A stretch of 64,000 nt of DNA from Alkalibacterium sp049389645 (GCF_049389645.1 NZ_CP186540.1:558001-622000), one strand, 5' to 3'. Counted from the first letter of the stretch, positions 43,799-53,847 are shown. Numbers and translations are program-made. The notes: a model not told the origin generated them from the sequence alone.

Positions 43799-45265
43799 TT
43801 ATTCTCCTCCTCTAAATGATGGTTTTTTTGTATGATAATCGTTTTCTTTTTCAAAAGCATAAGCGGTTCTGTAAATTGTTTTTTCATCGAAATGTTTGCC
43901 GATTATCTGCATCCCGACGGGCATATCATTTGAAAACCCACATGGAATCGATAGTGAAGGCACGCCTGCTAAGTTGACAGGAACCGTCAATATGTCCGAC
44001 ATATACATGGCAAGTGGATCTTTTATTTTTCCGCCGATTTCAAAAGCAGTCGTTGTCGTTGTCGGTGCAACTAATACATCGACGTCTTCAAACACTTTTT
44101 CAAAGTCCTGTCTGATCAACGTACGGGCTTGTGCTGCTTTTTTAAAGTGAGCATCATAAAATCCTGAACTCAAGGAGAACGTTCCAAGCATGATACGGCG
44201 CTTCACTTCTTTACCAAAACCTTCTGATCGTGATTTGATGTAAATATCTTCAAGTGATTCGATGTTTTCTGAACGGTAACCATAACGAATACCGTCGAAA
44301 CGCTGCAAGTTACTGGATGCTTCTGATGAGGCAATGATATAGTAAGCCGGAATGCCATATTCGGAATGTGGCAAGCTAACTTCTACAATTTCTGCCCCCA
44401 TTTTTTCATAGAAATTAATGGCTTGACGGACAGATTCGATCACGCCCGGTTCTTGTGCGTCTTCATGGAAGTATTCTTTCGGTACCCCAATACGTAGGCC
44501 TTTGACCCCTTTATCGATATCCTCGGTAAAGTCAGGTGTCTCTCCTCGGTAAGAAGTTGAATCCTTCTCATCTGTGCCACTGATTGCATTCAAGACTAGG
44601 GCGTTATCTTTGACTGTACGCGTAAACGGACCAATTTGATCCAGACTGGAAGCAAATGCAATGAGACCATAGCGTGACACGCGACCATATGTAGGTTTCA
44701 TGCCTACAAGTCCGGTAAAGGCTGCCGGTTCACGAACTGAACCACCCGTATCTGAACCTAGAGAGACCGGGACTAAACCGGCCGCTACGGCTGCGGCTGA
44801 GCCACCTGATGAACCGCCTGGTACTTTCGTTAAATCCCATGGGTTGCGTGTTATTTGAAAGGCAGAGTTCTCTGTAGACCCACCCATCGCAAATTCATCC
44901 ATATTCAATTTTCCGACCGTGATCATACCAGCCTGCTTTAATTTTTCAATAACCGTCGCGTCATAAACCGGGACGAAGTCTTCCAGCATTTTCGAAGCTG
45001 CTGTTGTTTTGATACCTTTGGTAGAAATGTTATCTTTGATCCCAATAGGTAAGCCACTCAAGACATTTTTTTCATCAATACCCTGTTCATCCATTTCCTT
45101 AGCAGCTGCAAGAGCTTCCTCTTTACTTAGTGTTAAAAAAGCCCCCACTTGTTCATCTGTTTGAGCGATATTTGCATAAACAGATTCCATCAATTCAACC
45201 GCTGTGAATTCTTTACTGACCAGTTTTTCATGTAATTCTTCTAAAGTATAATCCAAGAAATCCAT
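43799..45265 (-). CDS. gatA: Glu-tRNA(Gln) amidotransferase subunit A
   Basis: This 488-residue amidase-signature subunit produces ammonia from glutamine. The Ser-cisSer-Lys triad is visible: Lys in GLPIGIKDNISTKG, then GGSSGGSAAAVAAGLVP and GSDTGGSVREPA. GYRSENIESLEDIYIKSRSE and the C-terminal DHHF-like segment complete the family pattern. Its ATG overlaps the gatC stop (TAATG) and has GGGGAGTG before it. Confidence 0.96.
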   Translation of the reverse strand: MDFLDYTLEELHEKLVSKEFTAVELMESVYANIAQTDEQVGAFLTLSKEEALAAAKEMDEQGIDEKNVLSGLPIGIKDNISTKGIKTTAASKMLEDFVPVYDATVIEKLKQAGMITVGKLNMDEFAMGGSTENSAFQITRNPWDLTKVPGGSSGGSAAAVAAGLVPVSLGSDTGGSVREPAAFTGLVGMKPTYGRVSRYGLIAFASSLDQIGPFTRTVKDNALVLNAISGTDEKDSTSYRGETPDFTEDIDKGVKGLRIGVPKEYFHEDAQEPGVIESVRQAINFYEKMGAEIVEVSLPHSEYGIPAYYIIASSEASSNLQRFDGIRYGYRSENIESLEDIYIKSRSEGFGKEVKRRIMLGTFSLSSGFYDAHFKKAAQARTLIRQDFEKVFEDVDVLVAPTTTTTAFEIGGKIKDPLAMYMSDILTVPVNLAGVPSLSIPCGFSNDMPVGMQIIGKHFDEKTIYRTAYAFEKENDYHTKKPSFRGGE

Positions 45266-45570
45266 TACGCTTCACTCCCCCCGTTATCAAACATGGCAGG
45301 CACTTCAATGTAGCCATCTTTTCGTGTTTTAACGTTTTTAAACAAGTCTTCTCTATCCGTTCCTTTTTGAACAACGTCTTCTCTCCAAACGTTTGTCTGA
45401 GGAAGGCCGTGATAGGTTCCTTCGACACCTTCTGTATCCAGGGCATCCAGTTTTTCTACCATTTCTACAATTTGATCCAACTCTTTTGTAATAGAGTCAA
45501 TCGTACTATCATCAAATTCCAGCTTTGCCAGTTTGGCTACTTGTTTAACTGTTTCTTCATTTATCGCCAT
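45265..45570 (-). CDS. gatC: Glu-tRNA(Gln) amidotransferase subunit C
   Basis: This 101-residue GatC subunit, a small helical belt that stabilises GatA-GatB, carries the family motifs VKQVAKLAKLEFDD and LDALDTEGVEGTYH. GAAAGGATAG precedes the ATG. It is the first gene of gatCAB. Confidence 0.95.
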   Translation of the reverse strand: MAINEETVKQVAKLAKLEFDDSTIDSITKELDQIVEMVEKLDALDTEGVEGTYHGLPQTNVWREDVVQKGTDREDLFKNVKTRKDGYIEVPAMFDNGGSEA

Positions 45571-45609
45571 GTTATCTATCCTTTCGTCTGCTAGTTATTT
45601 TATCTGCAT

Positions 45610-46818
45610 TTAATTAAAGATATAAACCTCATAATCTTCTTGTTCGGCTTCTCTGTCTAGATAAGACTCCATACCATTTAGAGACTCGACATTTATTTGA
45701 GTCGGCACATTATTCGGTAAATACGTTTTACCCGCTTCGTTTAAAAACTGGGTAAAGGCAATCATTTCTCCTTTGCCATAGAACTGAGTAGTGATCGTAA
45801 TCTCTAAATTCATTAACTGGTCTTCTACATAATGACCCAGTCCGGTTACGCCACTTATATTAGGGAAAAATCCCTCGACTTCAGATCTGAAGTTAGCAAA
45901 GTTATTGCCTTCAGCGCTCTGCATGCCTTCTAACGGAAAGACCAGACGATCTTCATTTATATTCTCCCAACCAGACACATTGGTATTGCCATTTTCAACA
46001 AGCCCCACTGATACGTAGGTTCCTGGTGCCAGGTCGTCTTGTGTTGATTGTTCGTATAAGCCTATGAATATTGGAATCTCTTCTAACCCTTCAGTGTTAC
46101 GCATACGTGAAATAACTTTATCTGCCATCTCTTTGCCGGCTGCCAGTAATTCGTCAGATGAAATGGGTTGCTGTAAGCGAGTCCCAATATCATCTCTATA
46201 ATAATCGATTTGATTCAATGCGAGTCCGACACTGACTCCGGCCAGTTCCAATCCTTCTTCCGTTTGTCTGTAATAGTTCTGTTCAAGCACCGAACTCAGA
46301 TAATTCGGATTACGTTCTGCAGGATCAAAGGTATTATTAGATGGAGGATTCAGCCCCTGATTCTGTTCATCTATTTCTTCTTCTCCCTCTTCCTCTTCTT
46401 CCTCTACTTCAACGGGTACCTGTTCTCTTCCTATCCAGTTTGTGACCTGCGAAGAAGATAGGAATTGACCTTCCTGAAAGAAATGGTTGTCCGTAGGGAA
46501 ATAAGCCTGAGAGTGGCGCATCAAGTCTGTTTCAAATGTCCGTATATTGATATTTGAATTAAGATTGCGTGTGATCCCTCTATTTTGACTTGGTGCGTAA
46601 GTGCCGTCTTCAGTGATGACCGGACGGTAATAATTTGAATCCACCTGCTCTTCAATCGTGGACGCTACATCTTCATCCGGCTGATTCGCTGTCTCACTGG
46701 AACGTTCAACTTCTTCTTGGCTCGACTCATTCGGATCAACGGGATCCGGGAAAAAACCACATGCTGAAAGAAACAAAGCCTGGGCAATTATTAAACTAAG
46801 AACTGTTTTCTTTTTCAC
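45610..46818 (-). CDS. camS: CamS family sex-pheromone-type lipoprotein
   Basis: This 402-residue secreted lipoprotein has signal KKKTVLSLIIAQALFLSAC and a lipid-modified Cys. It has an acidic linker and the CamS domain (YRPVITEDGTYAPSQNRG, then RQTEEGLELAGVSVGLALNQ). In staphylococci and enterococci the processed signal peptide of this family can act as a conjugation pheromone. It sits between ligA and gatC, the standard place. GTG start. Confidence 0.9.
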   Translation of the reverse strand: MKKKTVLSLIIAQALFLSACGFFPDPVDPNESSQEEVERSSETANQPDEDVASTIEEQVDSNYYRPVITEDGTYAPSQNRGITRNLNSNINIRTFETDLMRHSQAYFPTDNHFFQEGQFLSSSQVTNWIGREQVPVEVEEEEEEGEEEIDEQNQGLNPPSNNTFDPAERNPNYLSSVLEQNYYRQTEEGLELAGVSVGLALNQIDYYRDDIGTRLQQPISSDELLAAGKEMADKVISRMRNTEGLEEIPIFIGLYEQSTQDDLAPGTYVSVGLVENGNTNVSGWENINEDRLVFPLEGMQSAEGNNFANFRSEVEGFFPNISGVTGLGHYVEDQLMNLEITITTQFYGKGEMIAFTQFLNEAGKTYLPNNVPTQINVESLNGMESYLDREAEQEDYEVYIFN

Positions 46819-46840
46819 TCGCTCTCACTCTCAATTCTAT

Positions 46841-48859
46841 TCATTCATCAATCTCCTCAAGAACTTGCTGTTCAGTTAATACTGGCACGTGTAAATCCTC
46901 TGCTTTTTTCAATTTACTGCCTGCTTCTTCTCCTGCAATCAGATAGTCTGTATTCTTAGACACACTGCCCGTGACTTTTGCGCCAAGATCAGTCAACTTC
47001 TCTTTTAATTCATCACGGGTGTAATGTTCCAATTTCCCTGTAATGACAACTGTTTTATCTGAAAAATAAGAAGCTACCTTTTCGATTTCTTCTTTACGTT
47101 TACCTTTGTATTCCATGTTGACACTTGCTTCTCTAAGCTTTCGAATCAATTGAGCGACTTCTTCTAATTCGAAGAAGGCTTGAATGCTTTCGGCAATCGT
47201 TTCGCCCAGTCCTTCGATGGCTTCAATCGCTTCTTTTGATGCCTCTCTCAGTCGTTCCATAGTGACGAACTCCTCGGCAAGTAATCTTGCCGCTTTCACT
47301 CCGACGTGTCTGATCCCTAAACCAAAAACTAATCGCTCCAATGAATTTTCTTTCGATTTTTCGATGGCGCGGAGTACGTTATCCGCGGACTTGTCAGCTA
47401 TTTTATCTAAGGTCAACAGCTGCTCTTTTTCTAAGTAGTATAAATCAGCAGAATCTTTGATCAAGGACTCATCATAGAGTTGTGCAACGATCCGCTCACC
47501 TAAACCATCTATATTCATCGCGTTTCGGGAAACAAAATGGGTCAATTTTTCTTTTGCCTGAGCAGAACAACTTGGATTCATACATCTTAAGGCCACTTCC
47601 TCATCCAGATGCATCAGTTCACTCTGACAGGCCGGACAGTGCGTCGGATATTCATACTGCTGACTATCTTCTGGCCGTTTGTCTTTATTTACTTTAACCA
47701 CTTCAGGAATGATGTCTCCTGCTTTACGCACAACGACAGTATCCTTCAAGCGAATATCTTTTGCTTTCATTAGGTCAACGTTATGCAGACTTGCGCGCTG
47801 CACCGTTGTACCTGCTAACTGGACAGGATCCATGATAGCAGTAGGCGTAACGACGCCGGTACGTCCCACTGTCCACTCAACCGACCGTAAAAGGGTCTCA
47901 GCTTCTTCTGCAGGAAACTTATAAGCAATGGCCCATCTCGGCGCCTTCACTGTGTATCCCGCTTTTTTCTGGTTATCCAGCTCATTTACCTTAATGACGA
48001 TCCCATCGATTTCATAAGGAAGCGTCGTTCTCTTTTCCTGATATTCTTCAACAAAAGCCCATACGTCGTCTATGGATGCAAACACACGTCGTTCCGGGTT
48101 TGTTTTCAAGCCCAAGTCGTCAAGTAATCCTAAAGATTCTGATTGACTTATAACTTCTTTCTCCTCAACTTGTGCGAGTGAATATAGAAACACACTCAAG
48201 TTTCTCGATGCGGTTACTTTAGGATCCAAATTACGTATCGTCCCAGCTGCCGCATTGCGTGGGTTCGCAAAAACGGCTTCGCCTTGTTCTTCACGGTTTT
48301 GATTCAACGCAACAAACGAAGATTTTGGCATGTAAATTTCTCCGCGTGTCTCAAGGGTCAACGGTTCTTTCAACGTGAGCGGTATGGATCTGATCGCTTT
48401 AACATTTACCGTCACATTTTCACCCACCATCCCATCTCCACGGGTCACGGCTTGTTTGAATTTGCCTTTTTCATATTTCAGAGAAACCGCTAAGCCATCC
48501 ATCTTCAATTCGCATTGATAGGTGTAAGGTTTATCTACTAACTCAGAAACTTTACGGTCAAAATCTTTCAAATCTTCTTTAGAAAATGCATTGTCCAAGC
48601 TCAACATGGGTATATCATGTTCCACTTTTTCAAAACCTTCTAAAAGAGTGCCTCCTACACGTTGAGTCGGTGAATCATTCTGAACAAGTATCGGATAGGT
48701 TTCTTCCAATTCAACTAATTCTCTGTATAACTGATCATACTCTTCGTCTGGAATGGTTGGCTGGTCCAAAACATAGTATTGATGACTATACTGGTCCAGC
48801 AAAGTGACCAACTCATCGACACGTTCTCTTGCCTGATCAAAATTCACTTTTTCAGTCAT
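46841..48859 (-). CDS. ligA: NAD-dependent DNA ligase
   Basis: This 672-residue LigA seals nicks in DNA using NAD+. The adenylation domain has the active-site Lys in CELKMDGLAVSLKY (K-x-DG), preceded by the Ia domain (YYVLDQPTIPDEEYDQLY). OB-fold, a Cys4 zinc finger (HCPACQSEL and RCMNPSCSA), tandem helix-hairpin-helices and a C-terminal BRCT domain (KTVVITGKLEHYTRDEL) follow. Full-length; it lies 20 nt after pcrA. Confidence 0.96.
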   Translation of the reverse strand: MTEKVNFDQARERVDELVTLLDQYSHQYYVLDQPTIPDEEYDQLYRELVELEETYPILVQNDSPTQRVGGTLLEGFEKVEHDIPMLSLDNAFSKEDLKDFDRKVSELVDKPYTYQCELKMDGLAVSLKYEKGKFKQAVTRGDGMVGENVTVNVKAIRSIPLTLKEPLTLETRGEIYMPKSSFVALNQNREEQGEAVFANPRNAAAGTIRNLDPKVTASRNLSVFLYSLAQVEEKEVISQSESLGLLDDLGLKTNPERRVFASIDDVWAFVEEYQEKRTTLPYEIDGIVIKVNELDNQKKAGYTVKAPRWAIAYKFPAEEAETLLRSVEWTVGRTGVVTPTAIMDPVQLAGTTVQRASLHNVDLMKAKDIRLKDTVVVRKAGDIIPEVVKVNKDKRPEDSQQYEYPTHCPACQSELMHLDEEVALRCMNPSCSAQAKEKLTHFVSRNAMNIDGLGERIVAQLYDESLIKDSADLYYLEKEQLLTLDKIADKSADNVLRAIEKSKENSLERLVFGLGIRHVGVKAARLLAEEFVTMERLREASKEAIEAIEGLGETIAESIQAFFELEEVAQLIRKLREASVNMEYKGKRKEEIEKVASYFSDKTVVITGKLEHYTRDELKEKLTDLGAKVTGSVSKNTDYLIAGEEAGSKLKKAEDLHVPVLTEQQVLEEIDE

Positions 48860-48878
48860 TGGACTATCCTTCCTACTT

Positions 48879-51125
48879 TTATAATTTTTCTATCGGTGCA
48901 AAACTCGCCAAGAGTGGCTTGATACCGATTCCCGGAAAAGCAATGTCAAGTTGGAGATCGTCACCTTCACCACTGATTTTCACGACGGTTCCAATATCCC
49001 ATACTTTGTGTTTAACTTTTTCTCCCACTTGCCAGTCCAGTTTTTCTGCGCCACTATTGCCTGTGGCATGTGAGACAAAGTTTTTCCTTTTTTTCGTCTT
49101 ATTATCGAACGGATCGTTCGAACTGTTCCCCATGCCTTTGTACATTCCACTTGAAAATGGTTTCAACGTACTGGATTCTTCGATTTCTAATACTGTCTCA
49201 TCCACTTCTTCTAAAAAGCGGGATGGACGGTTGGATTGGACGCGCCCGTAAAGTGCCCGTGACAATGCATTCGTAAGGTACAGTTTTTCTTCTGCTCTCG
49301 TGATCCCAACATAAGCTAATCGTCTCTCTTCTTCCATTTGTTCTTCATCAGAGTCTGCTCGAGAGAGCGGGAAGAGTCCTTCTTCCATGCCAATCAGGAA
49401 CACAACTGGGAATTCCAGACCTTTGGCGGCATGTAAGGTCATCAAAGTGATCTCACTTGTCGGTTCTTCTTCTAAACGGTCGATGTCTGAAATCAGTGAC
49501 AGGTCGGTCAGGAACGTAATCAGACTTGCATCATCTGGTTGCTGCTCATCAAATTGTTTTGTCACAGTCAAGAATTCTTCGATGTTTTCAACACGTGTCT
49601 CAGCTTCCAGAGTGCGTTCTTTTTTCAACGTCGGTAAGTACTCTGATTTATTCAAGATCTCTTCCGTCAACTCTGTAATGCTCAAGAACTCTGCCATCTT
49701 AAGAAAATCCTGAATCATGAAGGCAAAAGCTTCTACCTTCTTGGTTGCACGCGGTGAAAGGTTGATGCTGTTCGCATTTAAGGCTGCATCATACAAGCTC
49801 CAGCCCATCTCTTCAGCGGCTAAGGCTAATTTCTCAACCGTACTCGCTCCAATGCCGCGTTTCGGTTCATTGACGATACGGGCAAAACTGAGATTGTCTT
49901 TAGGATTGGCAATGAGTGTTAAATAAGCCAACACATCTTTGATTTCTTTACGGTCATAGAATTTATGTCCCCCTACCATTCGGTAAGGAATATTCGTTTT
50001 GATCAGCGTTTCTTCCATCACACGCGATTGCGCGTTCGTTCGGTAAAGGACAGCGAAATCCCCGTATTCTCTATCCGGATTCTTCTCCAATTCTTGCTGG
50101 ATATGCTGGATCACGTAACGGGCCTCTTCATGCTCATTACCTGCACGATAATACGTAATAAATTCTCCGCCATTTTTATCTGTCCATAAATGTTTATCTT
50201 TACGTTTCGAATTATGTGAAATCACATCGTTGGCAGCTTTTAAAATGTTTTTGGTTGAACGATAATTCTGTTCCAGTAAAACGACTTTTGCATCGCTATA
50301 GTCCCGTTCAAAATTCAGAATATTTTCCATGTCAGCTCCGCGCCAGCCATAAATGCTCTGGTCAGCGTCACCTACGACACAAATGTTGTTGAATCGTTCT
50401 GCCAGTAGTTTGACAAGACGATACTGTGCATGGTTGGTATCCTGATACTCGTCCACATGAATGTATTGGAATTTTGTCTGATAATACTCCAGGATATCTC
50501 TATGTTCTTCGAATAGACGTACCGTCAGCATGATCAAATCATCGAAATCCACTGTTTCAGCTTGTCTTAATTCACGTTGATAACTATCATAACAATCAGC
50601 AACCATTTTACCAAAGAAATCTGTTGCTTCAGCACGAAATTCTTTTTCGTTCTGCAAAACATTCTTAGCATTGCTTATTTCAGAAAGTATCGCTCTTGGA
50701 TTATATTTTTTAGGATCGATATTTAATCGCTTAAGTATCTTTTTCATCAATGTCAGCTGTTCTCCGGGATCAGCGATAGTGAAATTAGAACTGTATCCAA
50801 CATGGTCTATTTCTCTTCTCAAGATACGGACACACATTGAGTGAAAGGTAGAGACCCATACGTCTTGTCCGCCATCTTTAACAAGTCCTGCAACTCTGCT
50901 TTTCATTTCTGAAGCTGCTTTGTTGGTAAAAGTAATGGCTAATATGTTCCACGGATTCACGCCTTTTTCTTGAATCAAATAAGAAATCCGGTGAGTCAAT
51001 ACCCGTGTTTTCCCAGATCCTGCTCCGGCCATAATAAGTAATGGCCCTTCTGTGTGAGCAACTGCCTCTTTCTGCTTGGGATTCATCCCTTGTAAAATAT
51101 CTTCTCGCAGTACCACTTTCTTCAT
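48879..51125 (-). CDS. pcrA: ATP-dependent DNA helicase PcrA
   Basis: This 748-residue superfamily 1A helicase unwinds DNA in repair and rolling-circle replication. Walker A is in MAGAGSGKTRVLTHR, motif II is HVDEYQDTNHAQY, motif III is GDADQSIYGWRGA, motif IV is LEQNYRSTKNI, and motifs V/VI are LMTLHAAKGLEFPVVF and RRLAYVGITRAEEKLYL. The C-terminal Tudor-like tail (WQVGEKVKHKVWDIGTV) contacts RNA polymerase. First gene of the train running to rlmD, behind a TATAAT promoter. Confidence 0.96.
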   Translation of the reverse strand: MKKVVLREDILQGMNPKQKEAVAHTEGPLLIMAGAGSGKTRVLTHRISYLIQEKGVNPWNILAITFTNKAASEMKSRVAGLVKDGGQDVWVSTFHSMCVRILRREIDHVGYSSNFTIADPGEQLTLMKKILKRLNIDPKKYNPRAILSEISNAKNVLQNEKEFRAEATDFFGKMVADCYDSYQRELRQAETVDFDDLIMLTVRLFEEHRDILEYYQTKFQYIHVDEYQDTNHAQYRLVKLLAERFNNICVVGDADQSIYGWRGADMENILNFERDYSDAKVVLLEQNYRSTKNILKAANDVISHNSKRKDKHLWTDKNGGEFITYYRAGNEHEEARYVIQHIQQELEKNPDREYGDFAVLYRTNAQSRVMEETLIKTNIPYRMVGGHKFYDRKEIKDVLAYLTLIANPKDNLSFARIVNEPKRGIGASTVEKLALAAEEMGWSLYDAALNANSINLSPRATKKVEAFAFMIQDFLKMAEFLSITELTEEILNKSEYLPTLKKERTLEAETRVENIEEFLTVTKQFDEQQPDDASLITFLTDLSLISDIDRLEEEPTSEITLMTLHAAKGLEFPVVFLIGMEEGLFPLSRADSDEEQMEEERRLAYVGITRAEEKLYLTNALSRALYGRVQSNRPSRFLEEVDETVLEIEESSTLKPFSSGMYKGMGNSSNDPFDNKTKKRKNFVSHATGNSGAEKLDWQVGEKVKHKVWDIGTVVKISGEGDDLQLDIAFPGIGIKPLLASFAPIEKL

Positions 51126-51151
51126 CCTTTCAGGTGTTCATACGTTATTCC

Positions 51152-51180
51152 ATTATACAGAAAACCGACCATTCTTTCCA
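51152..51180 (-). promoter_or_regulatory. Promoter of the pcrA operon
   Basis: On the minus strand TGGAAA (51175-51180) and TATAAT (51152-51157) are 17 nt apart. The site lies about 30 nt before the pcrA start codon. Confidence 0.6.
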
Positions 51181-51317
51181 TACATCTTACTAGAGAATAT
51201 GCACCGTAACGGTAACCGTATACATGTAATTGTTATGAATTTCTACATTCTGCCCTTTCCCTTATTTCCAAAAACTATTTTACTCTGGCTAAATTAAAGT
51301 CTATGTGCTTTCAGGCT

Positions 51318-51351
51318 AAAAAAAAACTCCATGCCCATTAGCATAGAGTTT
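51318..51351 (-). terminator. Terminator of the GntR/PurK-like operon
   Basis: On the minus strand ACTCTATGC pairs with GCATGGAGT around TAATGG and is followed by eight Ts. It lies 16 nt past the GntR stop codon. Confidence 0.9.
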
Positions 51352-51366
51352 TACAAATACCATTTC

Positions 51367-52017
51367 TTATTCATCAATACCTTGAATAAGATTGATAAGC
51401 AGTTGATTAAGCAGGATCCGAATTTCTCGTCTGGCATAAGTGTAGTTTTGTTCTTTGATCCATTCCATTAATTTTTCATAATGCGTTATTTTAATGGCTC
51501 TGCTTTTTTGAAAAATAAGCGGTATCTGATTCGAATCTTGATATAAACCAACCATCGTCTCAATAACTCGATCATTCATATAGGTGTTTGAATGATAACT
51601 GAGTAGCATTTTCCACAAGTCGATCTCAACCGTTTCAAATTGATTTGACTTGAATGATTTTGCAACTTTCAAGTCTTCTATCGTGCCCGAAAAAGGTTCA
51701 GTGTCAATGATACACTCAGCAAGCTGTAGCGTATAAAAAATGTGTTGAAGTAATGATTCAAGAAAATAGATACGTTCCTTCTGCTGACTTAAATCAAGCG
51801 GCCTACCCCCTACGAACACACCTTTATTCGGTACTCGGTAGACATAGCCTTCTACAATTAATCGGTTGAGTGCTCGTCTTACTGGTGTGCGACTAATCTC
51901 AAGCTGTTTGGCTATATCTAATTCTTTTATCTGTTTATCTATTGTCCAATGTAAAAACGTTATTTCATTTTTCATATAGTCATAGGCTTTAACTTCAACT
52001 TTATTCATTTTTTTCAT
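51367..52017 (-). CDS. GntR-family transcriptional regulator (FadR-type)
   Basis: This regulator of about 216 residues has an N-terminal winged helix (AKQLEISRTPVRRALNRLIV then GYVYRVPNKGVFVG) and a helical FCD-like ligand domain. The FCD metal-binding residues are not obvious. The frame begins at 52032, but the ATG at 52015-52017 has GAAGGACG ahead of it, which I prefer. It immediately follows the PurK-like gene, so it may autoregulate this cluster. Confidence 0.8.
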   Translation of the reverse strand: MKKMNKVEVKAYDYMKNEITFLHWTIDKQIKELDIAKQLEISRTPVRRALNRLIVEGYVYRVPNKGVFVGGRPLDLSQQKERIYFLESLLQHIFYTLQLAECIIDTEPFSGTIEDLKVAKSFKSNQFETVEIDLWKMLLSYHSNTYMNDRVIETMVGLYQDSNQIPLIFQKSRAIKITHYEKLMEWIKEQNYTYARREIRILLNQLLINLIQGIDE

Positions 52018-52032
52018 CTGTACGTCCTTCAT

Positions 52033-53151
52033 TTAGACAAATATGTCAGTCAACTGATCCAATATTTTAGTGACTTGTTTAGTTGGAACCACAATATGAC
52101 CAAACTCAGTGGTTTCTGATCCATTAATATTATCATAAAAGGTAAAAAGCCAATCGGGTTTGATTTGTGCTTGCGTATAAACCAGATCTTTTTCATCAGT
52201 TCTTATCACTTGCATAACGATGGAATCAGACAATCTATTTGTTACGCTTATAGGCCATCCAGTTACGGCTTTAATCAATACCTCATATTGAGAAAGATTT
52301 GGAAAGTTGAAGGTGTAATGAAAAGCACGGTGGGGATGTGCAACGATTTCATTCACATACAGTGCTCCGCTAGACGTTGAAAAGACTTCAACAGCCATGA
52401 CTCCGACAAACTCCAACTTTTCTGCAATAACTTGACCAATACGGCTTATTTCTTGTTCCACTTCGCTCTCGATCTGAGCAGGTGCAACAGCTTGATAAAA
52501 TTCATCATTTTTATATTTCATTTCTGTTATAGAAAAAGTCGAGATTTCCCCATTGTTACTTTTCACTAAGGCTAGACATAATTCTTTTTCTGAAGGTATC
52601 CAAGCTTCTAGAACGCAGGTTCCTTGGTTCAAGAAATCTGTCGAAGAGGTAATATCTTCTTCACCGAATATTACATGATTTTTTTTATATCGTTCATCGG
52701 TACTATTTGATTTCAAGACGCACGGAAACCCAATACTCTTTACAGCTTCTCTGATGTCATCCAAAGAGATGATGGTTGCAAATGGGGCAATATTTACGCG
52801 TACCGATTCCAAAAAAGCCTTCTGCAACATTCTGTCTTGAGAAATGGAGAGCAACTCTTCGCCTTGAGGCACAGGAACGGTGCGCATTATTTTTTTAACC
52901 AAATGAGACGGAAAAGCATCCGATTCGTAAACGACCACATCACTCTTCATAGCTAGATCCAAACACGCTTTTTCATTTGTGAGTTCAGCTATTAAATGCC
53001 AGTCGGCAATGCTTTCAGCTAAACAATGCGCATGAGGGTCTAGGACACCCACGTGATACCCTAATTTTTTTGCTGACAGTGCCAGCAAGCGAGCGACACT
53101 GCCTCCACCTATAATACCGATTGTACTGCCAGGTTCTATCCAATTCATCAT
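52033..53151 (-). CDS. PurK-like ATP-grasp protein
   Basis: This 372-residue protein has the PurK layout: an N-terminal Rossmann domain (STIGIIGGGSVARLLALSAK, then DPHAHCLAESIADWH) and an ATP-grasp domain. Genuine PurK ends its active site with R-P-H-N-S-G-H-W-T and an acidic cluster; here the equivalent is NEIVAHPHRAFHYTFNF, so the ribonucleotide site is altered. No other pur gene is nearby; it sits with a GntR regulator and a UPF0316 protein. It may be a divergent ATP-dependent ligase and not the CAIR-forming enzyme. Confidence 0.7.
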   Translation of the reverse strand: MMNWIEPGSTIGIIGGGSVARLLALSAKKLGYHVGVLDPHAHCLAESIADWHLIAELTNEKACLDLAMKSDVVVYESDAFPSHLVKKIMRTVPVPQGEELLSISQDRMLQKAFLESVRVNIAPFATIISLDDIREAVKSIGFPCVLKSNSTDERYKKNHVIFGEEDITSSTDFLNQGTCVLEAWIPSEKELCLALVKSNNGEISTFSITEMKYKNDEFYQAVAPAQIESEVEQEISRIGQVIAEKLEFVGVMAVEVFSTSSGALYVNEIVAHPHRAFHYTFNFPNLSQYEVLIKAVTGWPISVTNRLSDSIVMQVIRTDEKDLVYTQAQIKPDWLFTFYDNINGSETTEFGHIVVPTKQVTKILDQLTDIFV

Positions 53152-53165
53152 AATTTGTCACTCCA

Positions 53166-53744
53166 TCATTTAAATTCGGTAAACGGATCTGCTTTAGGGT
53201 TATTTTTGACTTGTTTTATATTTTTCCTCATTCGTTTTGTCCAAAATCCGCCATTAATATATCGTGGTTCATAAGATATTATAAACGCTTTTGGTTCTAC
53301 TTCATGAATCAACCGGTATAGACTTCTTTCATTTGATCTGGGTGTTAATATTTCCAGAATATAACGGGCGCCTTCTCTACCATAAGCCTGAGTAATCGTT
53401 ACACCATAGCCTTCGCCTCTAATTTCTTCTGCAACATCCCAGCCATTTTCAGGTACAATGGTCGTTACAAGTATATGGCCTAAAGCCAGTTTATCTTCTA
53501 TTTTCATGCCCATGTAAATACCTGCACCAAAACCTACAGAATAAACAATGATATTTAAAACGTTATCCAAGTTATCCAGTACCAGTCCTAGTCCGACGAC
53601 CCAAACGGCTACTTCAACCATGGCTATGAAGGGCGCTGCTACTTGATACCCTTTCATCGTCAACATCATTCGAAGCGTATTTAACGTAACGTAAACAACG
53701 TTGATCATAAATATCGTTATCAGCATTCCTAAATTAATTTCCAC
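53166..53744 (-). CDS. UPF0316/DUF2179 membrane protein
   Basis: This 192-residue protein has three N-terminal transmembrane helices (DUF5698 region: TIFMINVVYVTLNTLRMML, FIAMVEVAVWVVGLGLVL, LNIIVYSVGFGAGIYMG). A C-terminal DUF2179-type domain follows (GWDVAEEIRGEGYGVTIT, ARYILEILTPRSNE). DUF2179 domains are thought to bind small nucleotides, for example in YitT-like proteins. The start is GTG with AGGAGAG. PurK-like and GntR genes follow on the same strand. Confidence 0.85.
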   Translation of the reverse strand: MEINLGMLITIFMINVVYVTLNTLRMMLTMKGYQVAAPFIAMVEVAVWVVGLGLVLDNLDNVLNIIVYSVGFGAGIYMGMKIEDKLALGHILVTTIVPENGWDVAEEIRGEGYGVTITQAYGREGARYILEILTPRSNERSLYRLIHEVEPKAFIISYEPRYINGGFWTKRMRKNIKQVKNNPKADPFTEFK

Positions 53745-53847
53745 TTTATCTCTCCTAAACTAATTAAATCTATCTAATATAAAACAATGGCCGAGACAAT
53801 ACCCCGTCCCAGCCTTTGTCATTAAGAGTACAGATCAAAAAAACTGC

